NCBI GenBank assembly: GCA_943323675.2
Contig: CALPIR020000015.1
Span: 1-19,181, forward strand
From: Chitinophaga pinensis
GTDB taxonomy: Bacteria; Bacteroidota; Bacteroidia; UKL13-3
Direction: 5' to 3'
Length of the DNA stretch: 19,181 bases
Below the pieces are notes generated by a model. That model was not told the origin of the DNA. It worked only from the letters and a program-made list of their open reading frames with translations, and searched no databases. Position numbers and translations under genes: made by a program. Positions 7,687 to 15,054 of this stretch are shown here, piece after piece; position 1 is the stretch's first letter; each line of letters starts with the position of its first letter.

Positions 7687-8645
7687 TGAAGTGGGAGAAG
7701 TTCGGGAGAATTTTTAATCCAAATGATTATCAGTTACCTGATAATTCACAAGAATTTGCGCAATCGCCTCAAACATTAGTGTTTGATGATTTTATTAGAA
7801 TTTATTTTTCAACTCGAGCAGTTGAAAGTACCGGCATGTTCCTTAGTAATATTGCATATGTAGATTTTAGCAAAGATTTGAAAAAAGTAATTGGGGTATC
7901 CAATAATACTGTTATTCCATTAGGTGGGCTTGGTACTTTTGATGAACATGGTATTTTCCCGATTAATCCACTTAAAGACGGTGATCACATTTTAGCATAT
8001 ACTTGTGGCTGGAGCAGACGTGTTTCTGTATCGGTAGAGACCTCTATTGGGGTAGTTTACAGTGACGATAATGGAAATACATTTAAACGTTTAGGGGCAG
8101 GACCTATTTTAAGTTCTTCCATAAATGAACCAGTATTAGTAGGAGATGGATTTGTACAGAAATTTAACAGCACATATTTCATGTGGTACATTTTTGGTAA
8201 AACTTGGATTAAAGCGACAGACAGTGAGCCACCTGCCAGGGTTTATAAAATTGCATACGCTACTTCATTAGATGGGATTAACTGGGATAAAGTAGAAGCT
8301 AAGCAAATAGTTTCGGATGTTATTGATGAAAATGAATGCCAAGCTTTACCAACTGTGGTAGAATATAATGGTATCTATCATATGGTATTTTGTTTTAGGC
8401 ATGCAAGTGATTTCAGAACAAATCCAAAAAGAGGATATAAATTAGGATATGCATATTCTAAGGATTTAAAGAATTGGATAAGAGATGATGAAAAATTAAG
8501 TTTTAGTTTGCCAGATGAAGGTTGGGATTCTGAAATGATGTGTTATCCTCATTTATTTAAAGTAGACGATCAAATATTTCTATTGTATAATGGGAATAAT
8601 TTTGGAAGGTATGGATTTGGGGCCGCTAAATTAGTTTCGATCTAA
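7683..8645 (+). CDS. Beta-propeller glycosidase-like protein 2, paralogue of the preceding gene
   Basis: This 320-residue protein repeats the motif series of its neighbour: FDDFIRIYFSTR (34-45), GTFDEHGIFP (85-94), DDNGNTFKRLGAGPIL (128-143), NEP (148-150), TSLDGINW (194-201), DENECQALPTVV (215-226) and LPDEGWDSEMMCYPHLF (276-292). No signal peptide or membrane segment is seen. The start overlaps the upstream stop as ATGA, and a second ATG follows directly, so the protein may start at residue 1 or 2; AAGGAGAG about 10 bases upstream is a better ribosome-binding site than most genes here have. The two copies diverge widely outside the motifs, indicating an old duplication with probably different roles, perhaps as a heterodimer. 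It ends in TAATG, overlapping the GNAT gene by one base. Confidence 0.85.
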   Translation: MMKWEKFGRIFNPNDYQLPDNSQEFAQSPQTLVFDDFIRIYFSTRAVESTGMFLSNIAYVDFSKDLKKVIGVSNNTVIPLGGLGTFDEHGIFPINPLKDGDHILAYTCGWSRRVSVSVETSIGVVYSDDNGNTFKRLGAGPILSSSINEPVLVGDGFVQKFNSTYFMWYIFGKTWIKATDSEPPARVYKIAYATSLDGINWDKVEAKQIVSDVIDENECQALPTVVEYNGIYHMVFCFRHASDFRTNPKRGYKLGYAYSKDLKNWIRDDEKLSFSLPDEGWDSEMMCYPHLFKVDDQIFLLYNGNNFGRYGFGAAKLVSI

Positions 8646-9082
8646 TGCAAATTGTATATAAAATAAATACTGCTTCCGAAGATAGCATATTAACACATTT
8701 AAACCATTGCAATAATCAATTTGTACCAGCACTAAGCACTCGAGTTTCACTGGAGGCTTATGCAAAAAAGTTGGCTCATTATGCGATTCTTTTTGAAGCT
8801 TGGGTTGATGAAAAATTAATAGGGACGGTGGCAATGTATCTAAATGAACAGAAGCATGGATACATTACTAATGTGAGTGTTTACAATGAATACGGTGGCA
8901 AAGGGATAGCAAAACAAATTTTTGTGAATTTAATTGAGTATACTAAGGCAAATAATATCTCTGAAATAAAGTTAGAAGTTAGTGCAATAAATATTGCTGC
9001 AATTAATTTGTATAAGAATTTTGGATTTGAAAGTATAGAAGAAAAAAACAACCAAATCATAATGTTAAAAAAAGAAATATAA
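8645..9082 (+). CDS. GNAT-family N-acetyltransferase
   Basis: This 145-residue protein has the single-domain GNAT layout. The acetyl-CoA pyrophosphate-binding motif A is VYNEYGGKGIAKQIF (79-93), where GGKGIA stands for the usual (Q/R)xxGx(G/A), and motif B is AINLYKNFGFE (119-129). The strand before motif A, GYITNVSV (72-79), also fits. It is cytoplasmic and probably transfers an acyl group to an amine or hydroxyl. Following the vioA-like aminotransferase cassette and coupled to the beta-propeller gene by a one-base TAATG overlap, it is a good candidate to N-acylate the 4-amino sugar. This is inference; GNATs in these loci can also act on other sugars. The methyltransferase starts 2 bases downstream. 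Confidence 0.87.
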   Translation: MQIVYKINTASEDSILTHLNHCNNQFVPALSTRVSLEAYAKKLAHYAILFEAWVDEKLIGTVAMYLNEQKHGYITNVSVYNEYGGKGIAKQIFVNLIEYTKANNISEIKLEVSAINIAAINLYKNFGFESIEEKNNQIIMLKKEI

Positions 9083-9084
9083 AT

Positions 9085-9828
9085 ATGAAGACAGAAAGAA
9101 ATTACAACCAAGAATTTAGAGATACTGACAATCATAAGTATTCTTATAATTTCGATTTTGATGTAATGCACCATTACATGTTAAGATCATTCATTCCATT
9201 TTTTAAAGAAGGTAATTTTTTAGAATTGGGTAGTTACAAAGGAGACTTTACGAAAAAATTTCTACCTTATTTCCATGACATAACATGCGTTGAAGCATCA
9301 GATGAAGCTGTGAAAATTTCCAAAGAAACCATTGGCGATAAAGTGAAGTATGTGAATGGCCTTTTTGAAGAGGTTAGTTTGCCAACTAAATACGACAATA
9401 TTGTTCTGACACATGTTTTAGAGCACATTACAGACCCTGTTGCTGTGTTAAAGAAAATAAACGACGAATGGTTATCTGATACTGGCAGATTCTTTTTGGT
9501 TTGTCCGAATGCTAATGCACCTTCAAGACAAATTGCTGTTAAAATGGGTTTAATTTCACACAATAGTGCTGTTACCCCGGCTGAAAAAGAGCATGGTCAT
9601 CAGATTACTTATACACTTGATACTTTAGAAAGAGATGCTCGTTTAGCAGGATTGAACGTCGTATATAGATCTGGTGTATTTTTTAAAGCATTGGCTAATT
9701 TTCAATGGGATCAATTATTAAATACAGATATTATTTCTAAAGAATATTTAGAAGGTTGCTATCAACTTGGACAGCAATATCCTGATTTATGTTCAAGTAT
9801 TTTCTTGATGTGTGAAAAAGGAAATTAG
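9085..9828 (+). CDS. Class I SAM-dependent methyltransferase
   Basis: This 247-residue cytoplasmic protein has methyltransferase motif I FLELGSYKGDFT (45-56), which binds S-adenosylmethionine, an acidic residue at the end of strand 2 in CVEAS (Glu70), and the strand-4 region DNIVLTHVLEHITDP (104-118), in which VLEHI is typical of the Methyltransf_11/23 group. A later segment, GHQITYTLDTL (171-181), resembles that seen in UbiE/sugar methyltransferase-like proteins. The target could be a hydroxyl of the modified amino sugar or a sugar at the chain end, in which case it might control chain termination; nothing in the sequence decides this. The start lies 2 bases after the GNAT stop, and the stop lies one base before the next gene's ATG, consistent with tight operon packing. 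Confidence 0.88.
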   Translation: MKTERNYNQEFRDTDNHKYSYNFDFDVMHHYMLRSFIPFFKEGNFLELGSYKGDFTKKFLPYFHDITCVEASDEAVKISKETIGDKVKYVNGLFEEVSLPTKYDNIVLTHVLEHITDPVAVLKKINDEWLSDTGRFFLVCPNANAPSRQIAVKMGLISHNSAVTPAEKEHGHQITYTLDTLERDARLAGLNVVYRSGVFFKALANFQWDQLLNTDIISKEYLEGCYQLGQQYPDLCSSIFLMCEKGN

Positions 9829-9829
9829 T

Positions 9830-10774
9830 ATGAAAAAACCTTTGCTTTCGGTTTGTTTAATTACATATAATCATGCTAATTATATTGAACAAGCAATAGA
9901 AGGTGTACTTATGCAAAGTGTTAACTTTTCATGGGAATTAATTATAGCTGACGACTTCTCTACTGATGGAACAAGAGAAATACTTCTCAAGTATAAAGAA
10001 AAATACCCAAATTTTATAAAACTATTATTACAAGAAAAAAATGTTGGTCCAGGTAAAAATTTTAGTGATTTATTAAATGAACCACAATCTAAATACATTG
10101 CCTATTTCGAAGGTGATGATTACTGGATAGACCCCTTAAAACTGCAAAAACAAGTAGATTTTATTGAATCACACCCAGATTATGTTTTAATTCATTCTGA
10201 TATATTTATTAAAAACAGCAATGGAGAGAATATTAAAAGTTTAAGAAATATTATTTCAAAAACCATTAGGAGGTTTATGGGCACCAACGTTGTTAAACAT
10301 TTAATAAAGGGGAATTATATAATGTCTGTAACAGTATTGATGGCGAAAAGCGCTTTATTTGATGCATTAAAAGAGATTAATGAAAATGACAATCAAATAG
10401 CAACTATCGATTATACATTATTTTTGGAACTGTCAAAATTAGGTAAAATTCATTATCAACAGGAAAAAACCGCAGTATATCGTATTTTAACTAATTCAGA
10501 ATCAAATAATATAAATATTGATGCTAGGCTTAACTTTATTGAGACAACAATCAATATTTCAAGATTTTATAATCAAAAATTCTTAGTCGGAATAAATAAC
10601 TTATACTTCGACAGAGTATTATTAAGTGCACAATTATTTGAATTTGCCAAAAGAGGATTAGTAACAAAATTTATTAGTGCTTTTTATAAGGGAATTAATT
10701 CTGATAAATTAAATATTTTAAGATTGAAAAATTATTATTATTTCATAGTTTTAATAGTATCAAAAATAAAATAA
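9830..10774 (+). CDS. GT2-family glycosyltransferase
   Basis: This 314-residue GT-A glycosyltransferase should add one sugar to the lipid-linked repeat unit at the cytoplasmic face of the membrane. The N-terminal domain shows SVCLITYNHANYIEQAI (7-23), the nucleotide-binding DDFSTDGT (41-48), and EGDDYWIDP (94-102), where the DD pair matches the metal-binding DxD position. The C-terminal third is less conserved and ends in a hydrophobic stretch, YYFIVLIVSKIK, that may touch the membrane. The frame is open from a GTG at 9812 within the methyltransferase gene, but the ATG at 9830 lies one base after its stop and is preceded by AAAAAGGAAAT, so I chose that start. The donor and acceptor sugars cannot be told from sequence. 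Confidence 0.9.
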   Translation: MKKPLLSVCLITYNHANYIEQAIEGVLMQSVNFSWELIIADDFSTDGTREILLKYKEKYPNFIKLLLQEKNVGPGKNFSDLLNEPQSKYIAYFEGDDYWIDPLKLQKQVDFIESHPDYVLIHSDIFIKNSNGENIKSLRNIISKTIRRFMGTNVVKHLIKGNYIMSVTVLMAKSALFDALKEINENDNQIATIDYTLFLELSKLGKIHYQQEKTAVYRILTNSESNNINIDARLNFIETTINISRFYNQKFLVGINNLYFDRVLLSAQLFEFAKRGLVTKFISAFYKGINSDKLNILRLKNYYYFIVLIVSKIK

Positions 10775-10775
10775 A

Positions 10776-12050
10776 ATGTATAATTTAATTAATTTTTTAC
10801 CAAGTTTTATTTTTATATCATTTTTATATTACAATACTAAGAGCGTAGGGAGGATTATTTCTTTATCTAATTTCATTATTTTATTGTATACAGTTTCAAT
10901 GATTTGCTTTGGTATTTATAGCTTAGTAGATTCAACTTACTTTATTAATTTAGAATCGTTTTTTATTGTATTTTTTTCGATACTAATATTAACTAGACCC
11001 TTAGCTAAATTTGAAAAAAAAATTACATCTGAAATAAAAATTATTGAGCTTGCAAAAAAGAGATATGAAGTTCTCGTTTTTTTAATTGTCGGTATTAGTG
11101 TCTATTCCATATTCTTTTTTGGGAAAAATATACTTCAAGTTTTTAATTCTGACTTATCTGTTTTAAGAAATCAAATATTGGAAGATGGAGGTTTTTATAA
11201 AAGTAGTGTTTTTTCAAAGATTGCCGTTTTTGGTGCTTATTTATCCCCGATAACACTTTTTTTATATTTTTATTCACTTGCAGTTGATAAGAATAATAAA
11301 TCAAGAATATTATTATTTTTCTCTTCAAGTTCATTTATTTTTTACACGCTTAATGTGGCTGGACGTGATGGAATAATAATTTGGTTTATAACTTATTTAG
11401 CCCTTTTGTGTCTTTTTTATCCTCTATTAAAAAGAGAAATAATAAAGAATCAAAAAAAAATAATTTTAACTGTCATGATGATTTCTTTACCAATCTTATT
11501 CATAATCTCTTTTGCACGTTTTGAACGATTTGAAGTTGAAGGATCTGATAATTCTTATAAAAACGTTTTATTTTCAATGATTGCTTATATTGGCATGCAA
11601 CCTTATGAATTGTCAGACAGAATTGAACAGCTCAAAACAATTGAATATGGAGGGGAACCAAGATCAATTTATCCTTTATTGTTTAATATTCGAGATCAGT
11701 TTACGGGCTTAGCTAATGATTCAGATATAAATAACAGACTTGAATTGCGATCAGACTCTTTGGATTTAGGTCTCAAAACCCAAATGTTTGTTTACTTTAT
11801 TGGAGATCTCCTTTCAGAATTAGGAATGTTAGGTCTAATTATCTTCACCTCCATCATATATTTTATTTGTAGAAATAATTTAAAAATTATTGATGGCGCT
11901 ATATCTATCTCTAGGTTATTAATTAGTTTTACGTGGTATATGATAATAATTATTGGTGTTTTTTATTTTTATTACGGGCAAGTAGTAGGAAATGTTTTCC
12001 TTCTAACGCCCTTTCTGATTCATTTCTACTTAAAGTTAAGATTTACATGA
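10776..12050 (+). CDS. wzy: Wzy-type O-antigen/oligosaccharide repeat-unit polymerase
   Basis: This 424-residue protein is very hydrophobic, with around ten or more membrane segments, and has a large hydrophilic loop in its second half (about 260-350) bearing GGEPRSIYPLLFNIRDQF and a cluster of charged residues. That topology, together with position among glycosyltransferases and with wzx and a wzz-like gene in the same locus, identifies it as the Wzy polymerase, which joins repeat units on the periplasmic side. Wzy proteins share little sequence, so the call rests mainly on topology and context. Base composition is strongly AT-rich, as is common for wzy. An A9 run lies inside the gene at 11452-11460. 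The start follows the previous stop closely, and the stop overlaps the next ATG (ATGA at 12047-12050). Confidence 0.85.
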   Translation: MYNLINFLPSFIFISFLYYNTKSVGRIISLSNFIILLYTVSMICFGIYSLVDSTYFINLESFFIVFFSILILTRPLAKFEKKITSEIKIIELAKKRYEVLVFLIVGISVYSIFFFGKNILQVFNSDLSVLRNQILEDGGFYKSSVFSKIAVFGAYLSPITLFLYFYSLAVDKNNKSRILLFFSSSSFIFYTLNVAGRDGIIIWFITYLALLCLFYPLLKREIIKNQKKIILTVMMISLPILFIISFARFERFEVEGSDNSYKNVLFSMIAYIGMQPYELSDRIEQLKTIEYGGEPRSIYPLLFNIRDQFTGLANDSDINNRLELRSDSLDLGLKTQMFVYFIGDLLSELGMLGLIIFTSIIYFICRNNLKIIDGAISISRLLISFTWYMIIIIGVFYFYYGQVVGNVFLLTPFLIHFYLKLRFT

Positions 12051-12766
12051 TTTCAGTTTGTATTGCAACCTATAATGGTGAAAAATATATAAAAGAACAA
12101 TTAGATTCAATAATTAACCAATTAGATAAGAATGATGAGATAATTATTTCTGACGACGGTTCATCAGATAATACCATAAAAATAATCGAATCTTATAATG
12201 ACAGCAGAATTGTCTTGTATAAAAATTCTTTTAAAAATGTTGTTCTTAACTTTGAATTTGCTATCGATAAATCTAAGGGAGATTTCATATTTTTATCAGA
12301 TCAAGATGATATTTGGCATAAAGATAAAGTTAAATGCTTTCTGGACTGCTTTTTAAAAAATTCAAATGTAACATTGCTAATTAGCGATTTTCAAATAATT
12401 AATCAAAATGGTTTAAACTTAGATGGTGTTTACACTAAAAATGAATTCTCAAGTAGTTTAGTAAAAAACGTAATAGTTAATCATTTTATTGGATGCGCAA
12501 TGGCTTTTACTAGTTCTACAAAAAATGTAATTATGCCTTTTCCCAATAATATACCAATGCATGATTGGTGGATTGGCACGTGTAGTTTAATTCATGGAGA
12601 AGTAAACTTTATAGATAAAAAGCTACATTTTTATAGGAGGCATGACAATAATATAACAACAGAAGCAGGTGAAAAAGTTGGAATAAAATTAATTTGGAGA
12701 GTTAATTTAATTGTAAACTTAGTTATTAGATATTTTAAAATCAAACTTAATAAATCAATCAGATAA
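12047..12766 (+). CDS. GT2-family glycosyltransferase, rhamnosyltransferase-like (first of a pair)
   Basis: This 239-residue GT-A enzyme has ISVCIATYNGEKYIKEQLDS (2-21), DDGSSDNT (36-43) for nucleotide binding, SDQDDIW (84-90) containing the metal-site aspartates, and a later HDWW motif near residue 180 followed by YRRHDNN. The SDQDDIW plus HDWW combination is typical of the RfbF/rhamnosyltransferase-like branch of GT2. The frame is open from 11933 inside wzy, but the ATG at 12047 places the conserved first beta-strand at the N-terminus and overlaps the wzy stop by 4 bases, so it is the likely start. At 239 residues it is short for the branch, lacking the C-terminal extension of its neighbour. 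The two genes are adjacent, share motifs and probably arose by duplication. Donor sugar is not determinable. Confidence 0.88.
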   Translation: MISVCIATYNGEKYIKEQLDSIINQLDKNDEIIISDDGSSDNTIKIIESYNDSRIVLYKNSFKNVVLNFEFAIDKSKGDFIFLSDQDDIWHKDKVKCFLDCFLKNSNVTLLISDFQIINQNGLNLDGVYTKNEFSSSLVKNVIVNHFIGCAMAFTSSTKNVIMPFPNNIPMHDWWIGTCSLIHGEVNFIDKKLHFYRRHDNNITTEAGEKVGIKLIWRVNLIVNLVIRYFKIKLNKSIR

Positions 12767-13692
12767 TGAAAATTCTTGTAATTCTAGCAGCGTACAATGG
12801 GGCTAAATACATTGAAGAGCAAATGGATTCTATTTTAAATCAAGATTCAGTCTCTTTAGATATAATGGTATTCGATGACTGTAGCACGGATAATACAATT
12901 GAAGTCCTAAATAAATATAAATCGAATGAACATGTTTCAATAAATAAAAGAGAAAAAGGAACAGGAAATGCGCCTCGTAATTTTCTAGATGCAATACGGT
13001 CATTATCAGACGAGTTTGTTAATTCATATAATTTTATAGCATTTTCAGATCAAGATGACATTTGGTTTCCAAATAAAATGTTTGAGGCGTGTAAAATGCT
13101 TAGGAAGGAGCAGTCAAGCTTATATTTTTCAAACTTGAATTTATGGGATGAAAACACTAATTATAAAGCTATTATCAACAAAAGCTATCCTCAAAAAAAA
13201 TATGATTTTTTGTTTGAAGGGGGTAGTGCGGGTTGCACCTATGTTTTTACAAATGATTTTTGTAAAGGATTAAAAAAAATATTAAAAATCACCAATTACT
13301 ATGATTGGGAACTCTTTTCACATGATTGGTTTGTATATTTTTATGCTAGAGCTAACGGTTTTAAAGTTTCTATTGATAACAATGCCTACATTACTTACCG
13401 CATACACGCTAATAATTCTTATGGGCAGGTAAACAAAATTTCAATATCTGCAATTAAAGAGAGATTAAAATATATAAAAAACGGCTGGTATTTTAATCAC
13501 ATTAAAGAATTTAGTGTGTTTATAACTTCTAACTCTGTTGAAAGTAAAATATATCATTTGTATACTAAAAACTATTTTTCAAGATTGTATGTACTTATTA
13601 GATATAATTTCGAATTAATGCGAAGTTCCAAAAAATTTATTCAGTTTTTTATTATTAGTTTACTACCAATAAGAATAAATAAGCATAAATAG
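12766..13692 (+). CDS. GT2-family glycosyltransferase, rhamnosyltransferase-like (second of a pair)
   Basis: The 308-residue protein carries LVILAAYNGAKYIEEQMDS (4-22), DDCSTDNT (37-44), SDQDDIW (94-100) and SHDWFVYFYARANGF in the second half, followed by YRIHANNS. The same motif order as the preceding gene points to a tandem duplication, but the two differ greatly elsewhere and likely add different sugars or make different linkages. The start overlaps the upstream stop by one base (TAATG), and the stop lies 2 bases before the pglC-like start. The C-terminal part is basic and aromatic, suggesting membrane association. An A8 run is present at 13193-13200. The donor may be dTDP-rhamnose or another 6-deoxyhexose; this is inferred only from the family branch. 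Confidence 0.88.
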   Translation: MKILVILAAYNGAKYIEEQMDSILNQDSVSLDIMVFDDCSTDNTIEVLNKYKSNEHVSINKREKGTGNAPRNFLDAIRSLSDEFVNSYNFIAFSDQDDIWFPNKMFEACKMLRKEQSSLYFSNLNLWDENTNYKAIINKSYPQKKYDFLFEGGSAGCTYVFTNDFCKGLKKILKITNYYDWELFSHDWFVYFYARANGFKVSIDNNAYITYRIHANNSYGQVNKISISAIKERLKYIKNGWYFNHIKEFSVFITSNSVESKIYHLYTKNYFSRLYVLIRYNFELMRSSKKFIQFFIISLLPIRINKHK

Positions 13693-13694
13693 GC

Positions 13695-14321
13695 ATGTAT
13701 AAAAAATATTATAAAAGAGTAATCGACTTTATTATTTCACTAATTCTGATAATTTTATTGAGTCCATTACTAATTTTGGCAATAATTGTTTTATCGATTT
13801 CCAATCAAGGCAAACCTTTCTTTTTTCAACAGCGCCCTGGAAAAAATTGTAAAATATTTACCATCATGAAGTTGAAGACCATGAACGATAAAAAAGATGA
13901 TAAAGGCAATCTATTTCCCGATGAAAGGCGATTAACCAAAGTAGGTGTTTTTATCCGTAAAACATCCCTAGACGAAATTCCACAATTAATTAATGTATTA
14001 AAAGGAGATATGAGTTTAATTGGACCTAGGCCTTTATTGGTTTCTTATTTGCCCTTTTATGTAGATGAAGAAAGATTACGCCATTCAGTAAGACCGGGAA
14101 TTACAGGCCTTGCACAAATTAATGGGAGAAACACCGTGAGTTGGGACAAAAGATTAGCTTTTGACGTAGAATATGTAAAAAACATTTCTTTCAAAAATGA
14201 TATTTTTATTGTTCTAAATTCAATAATGGTTGTTTTATTTTCAAAAGGAGTAAGTGTAGATCCAACTATATTAATGAAAGATTTAAATGAAGAAAGAAAA
14301 CATCCAGATAACAAGATATGA
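13695..14321 (+). CDS. pglC: PglC-like initiating phosphoglycosyltransferase
   Basis: This 208-residue monotopic membrane enzyme transfers a sugar phosphate from a UDP-sugar to undecaprenyl phosphate, the first step of repeat-unit assembly. It opens with YKRVIDF and a hydrophobic re-entrant segment (about 12-35) containing SP at 23-24, continues with QQRPGKN (45-51), and has the catalytic Asp-Glu pair in SLDEIPQL (91-98; Asp93, Glu94), GDMSLIGPRPLL (104-115) and SVRPGITGLAQINGR (131-145). Length and motif wording are close to Campylobacter PglC, which uses UDP-diNAc-bacillosamine; the pglE- and pglF-like genes downstream support such a donor. It overlaps the next gene by 35 bases. A second, more divergent enzyme of the same superfamily is encoded at 18137-18682. 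Confidence 0.9.
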   Translation: MYKKYYKRVIDFIISLILIILLSPLLILAIIVLSISNQGKPFFFQQRPGKNCKIFTIMKLKTMNDKKDDKGNLFPDERRLTKVGVFIRKTSLDEIPQLINVLKGDMSLIGPRPLLVSYLPFYVDEERLRHSVRPGITGLAQINGRNTVSWDKRLAFDVEYVKNISFKNDIFIVLNSIMVVLFSKGVSVDPTILMKDLNEERKHPDNKI

Positions 14322-15054
14322 AAGAGTTGATGATGATTTAAATTCAATTATCTCTTTACATAAGTTAATTTCTAAAGACACCAATTTAAATGAACATTTA
14401 ATTTATTTTGACACTAATTTTAAATTCTATTTTAGAAATATAATAACAAATAAAATAACTGATGAAATTTATGTAATAAAAATTGACGATGTTTTAGAAG
14501 GCTTTATTCATTTTAAAATTTTTGAAGACACTTTATTTTTAAATAATATTTGTTTGAATAATTCATGTCAAGGTAAAGGAATTGGAAGTTTTTTTTTAAA
14601 ACATAGTTTAATGTTGGCATATAAAGAAAGCTTAATTAACTTTGAATTAGATGTTTTTTTGTCCAATAACAAAGCATTAAAATGGTATAAAAAATTAGGA
14701 TTAAAAACAATTAAAAAATCAGTTTGGATGGAAATTAATGACAATCATCAAAAATTAAATAATGAAACATCAACAGGCATTTATTATTTAAAAGATGGTA
14801 ATGGTTTCGAAAGCATTTTTTTTAAAACCAACAAAATAGCAACAATAATAAATAATAAAACAATTTTAATTCATGATTTAAATTTTATAGATAAAATTCA
14901 AAACCAATCCTACATTCTTGTGACAAATCAAGATGTAAATGAACTAATTAAAAAGAACTACAAATGTTCCGAGTTAGAAATTTCTACAAGAATGAAGGGA
15001 AGTCTAAAAGAAGTTTTACATAATTTAAATCAAATAAATGCTAAGTATTCATAA
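14287..15054 (+). CDS. GNAT acetyltransferase with an extra C-terminal region
   Basis: The first 150 residues or so of this 255-residue protein form a GNAT domain: strand FLNNICLNNS (84-93), acetyl-CoA-binding motif CQGKGIGSFFL (94-104) with Q95-G-K-G-I-G100, and motif B NNKALKWYKKLGLK (127-140). The remaining 100 residues (about 155-255) match no domain I recognise and look like a small alpha/beta unit. The gene starts 35 bases before the end of pglC and overlaps the next gene by 17 bases, suggesting translational coupling of all three. It sits where pglD, the UDP-4-amino-sugar acetyltransferase, would be expected between pglC and pglE, so N-acylation of that sugar is a reasonable hypothesis. 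A T9 run at 14589-14597 falls inside motif A's following helix. Confidence 0.83.
   Translation: MKKENIQITRYERVDDDLNSIISLHKLISKDTNLNEHLIYFDTNFKFYFRNIITNKITDEIYVIKIDDVLEGFIHFKIFEDTLFLNNICLNNSCQGKGIGSFFLKHSLMLAYKESLINFELDVFLSNNKALKWYKKLGLKTIKKSVWMEINDNHQKLNNETSTGIYYLKDGNGFESIFFKTNKIATIINNKTILIHDLNFIDKIQNQSYILVTNQDVNELIKKNYKCSELEISTRMKGSLKEVLHNLNQINAKYS

Noticed and set aside
11933..12046. N-terminal extension of the GT2 frame that ends at 12766
   Set aside because: The added residues are an out-of-frame reading of the wzy 3' end. The ATG at 12047 places the first beta-strand correctly and forms an ATGA overlap.
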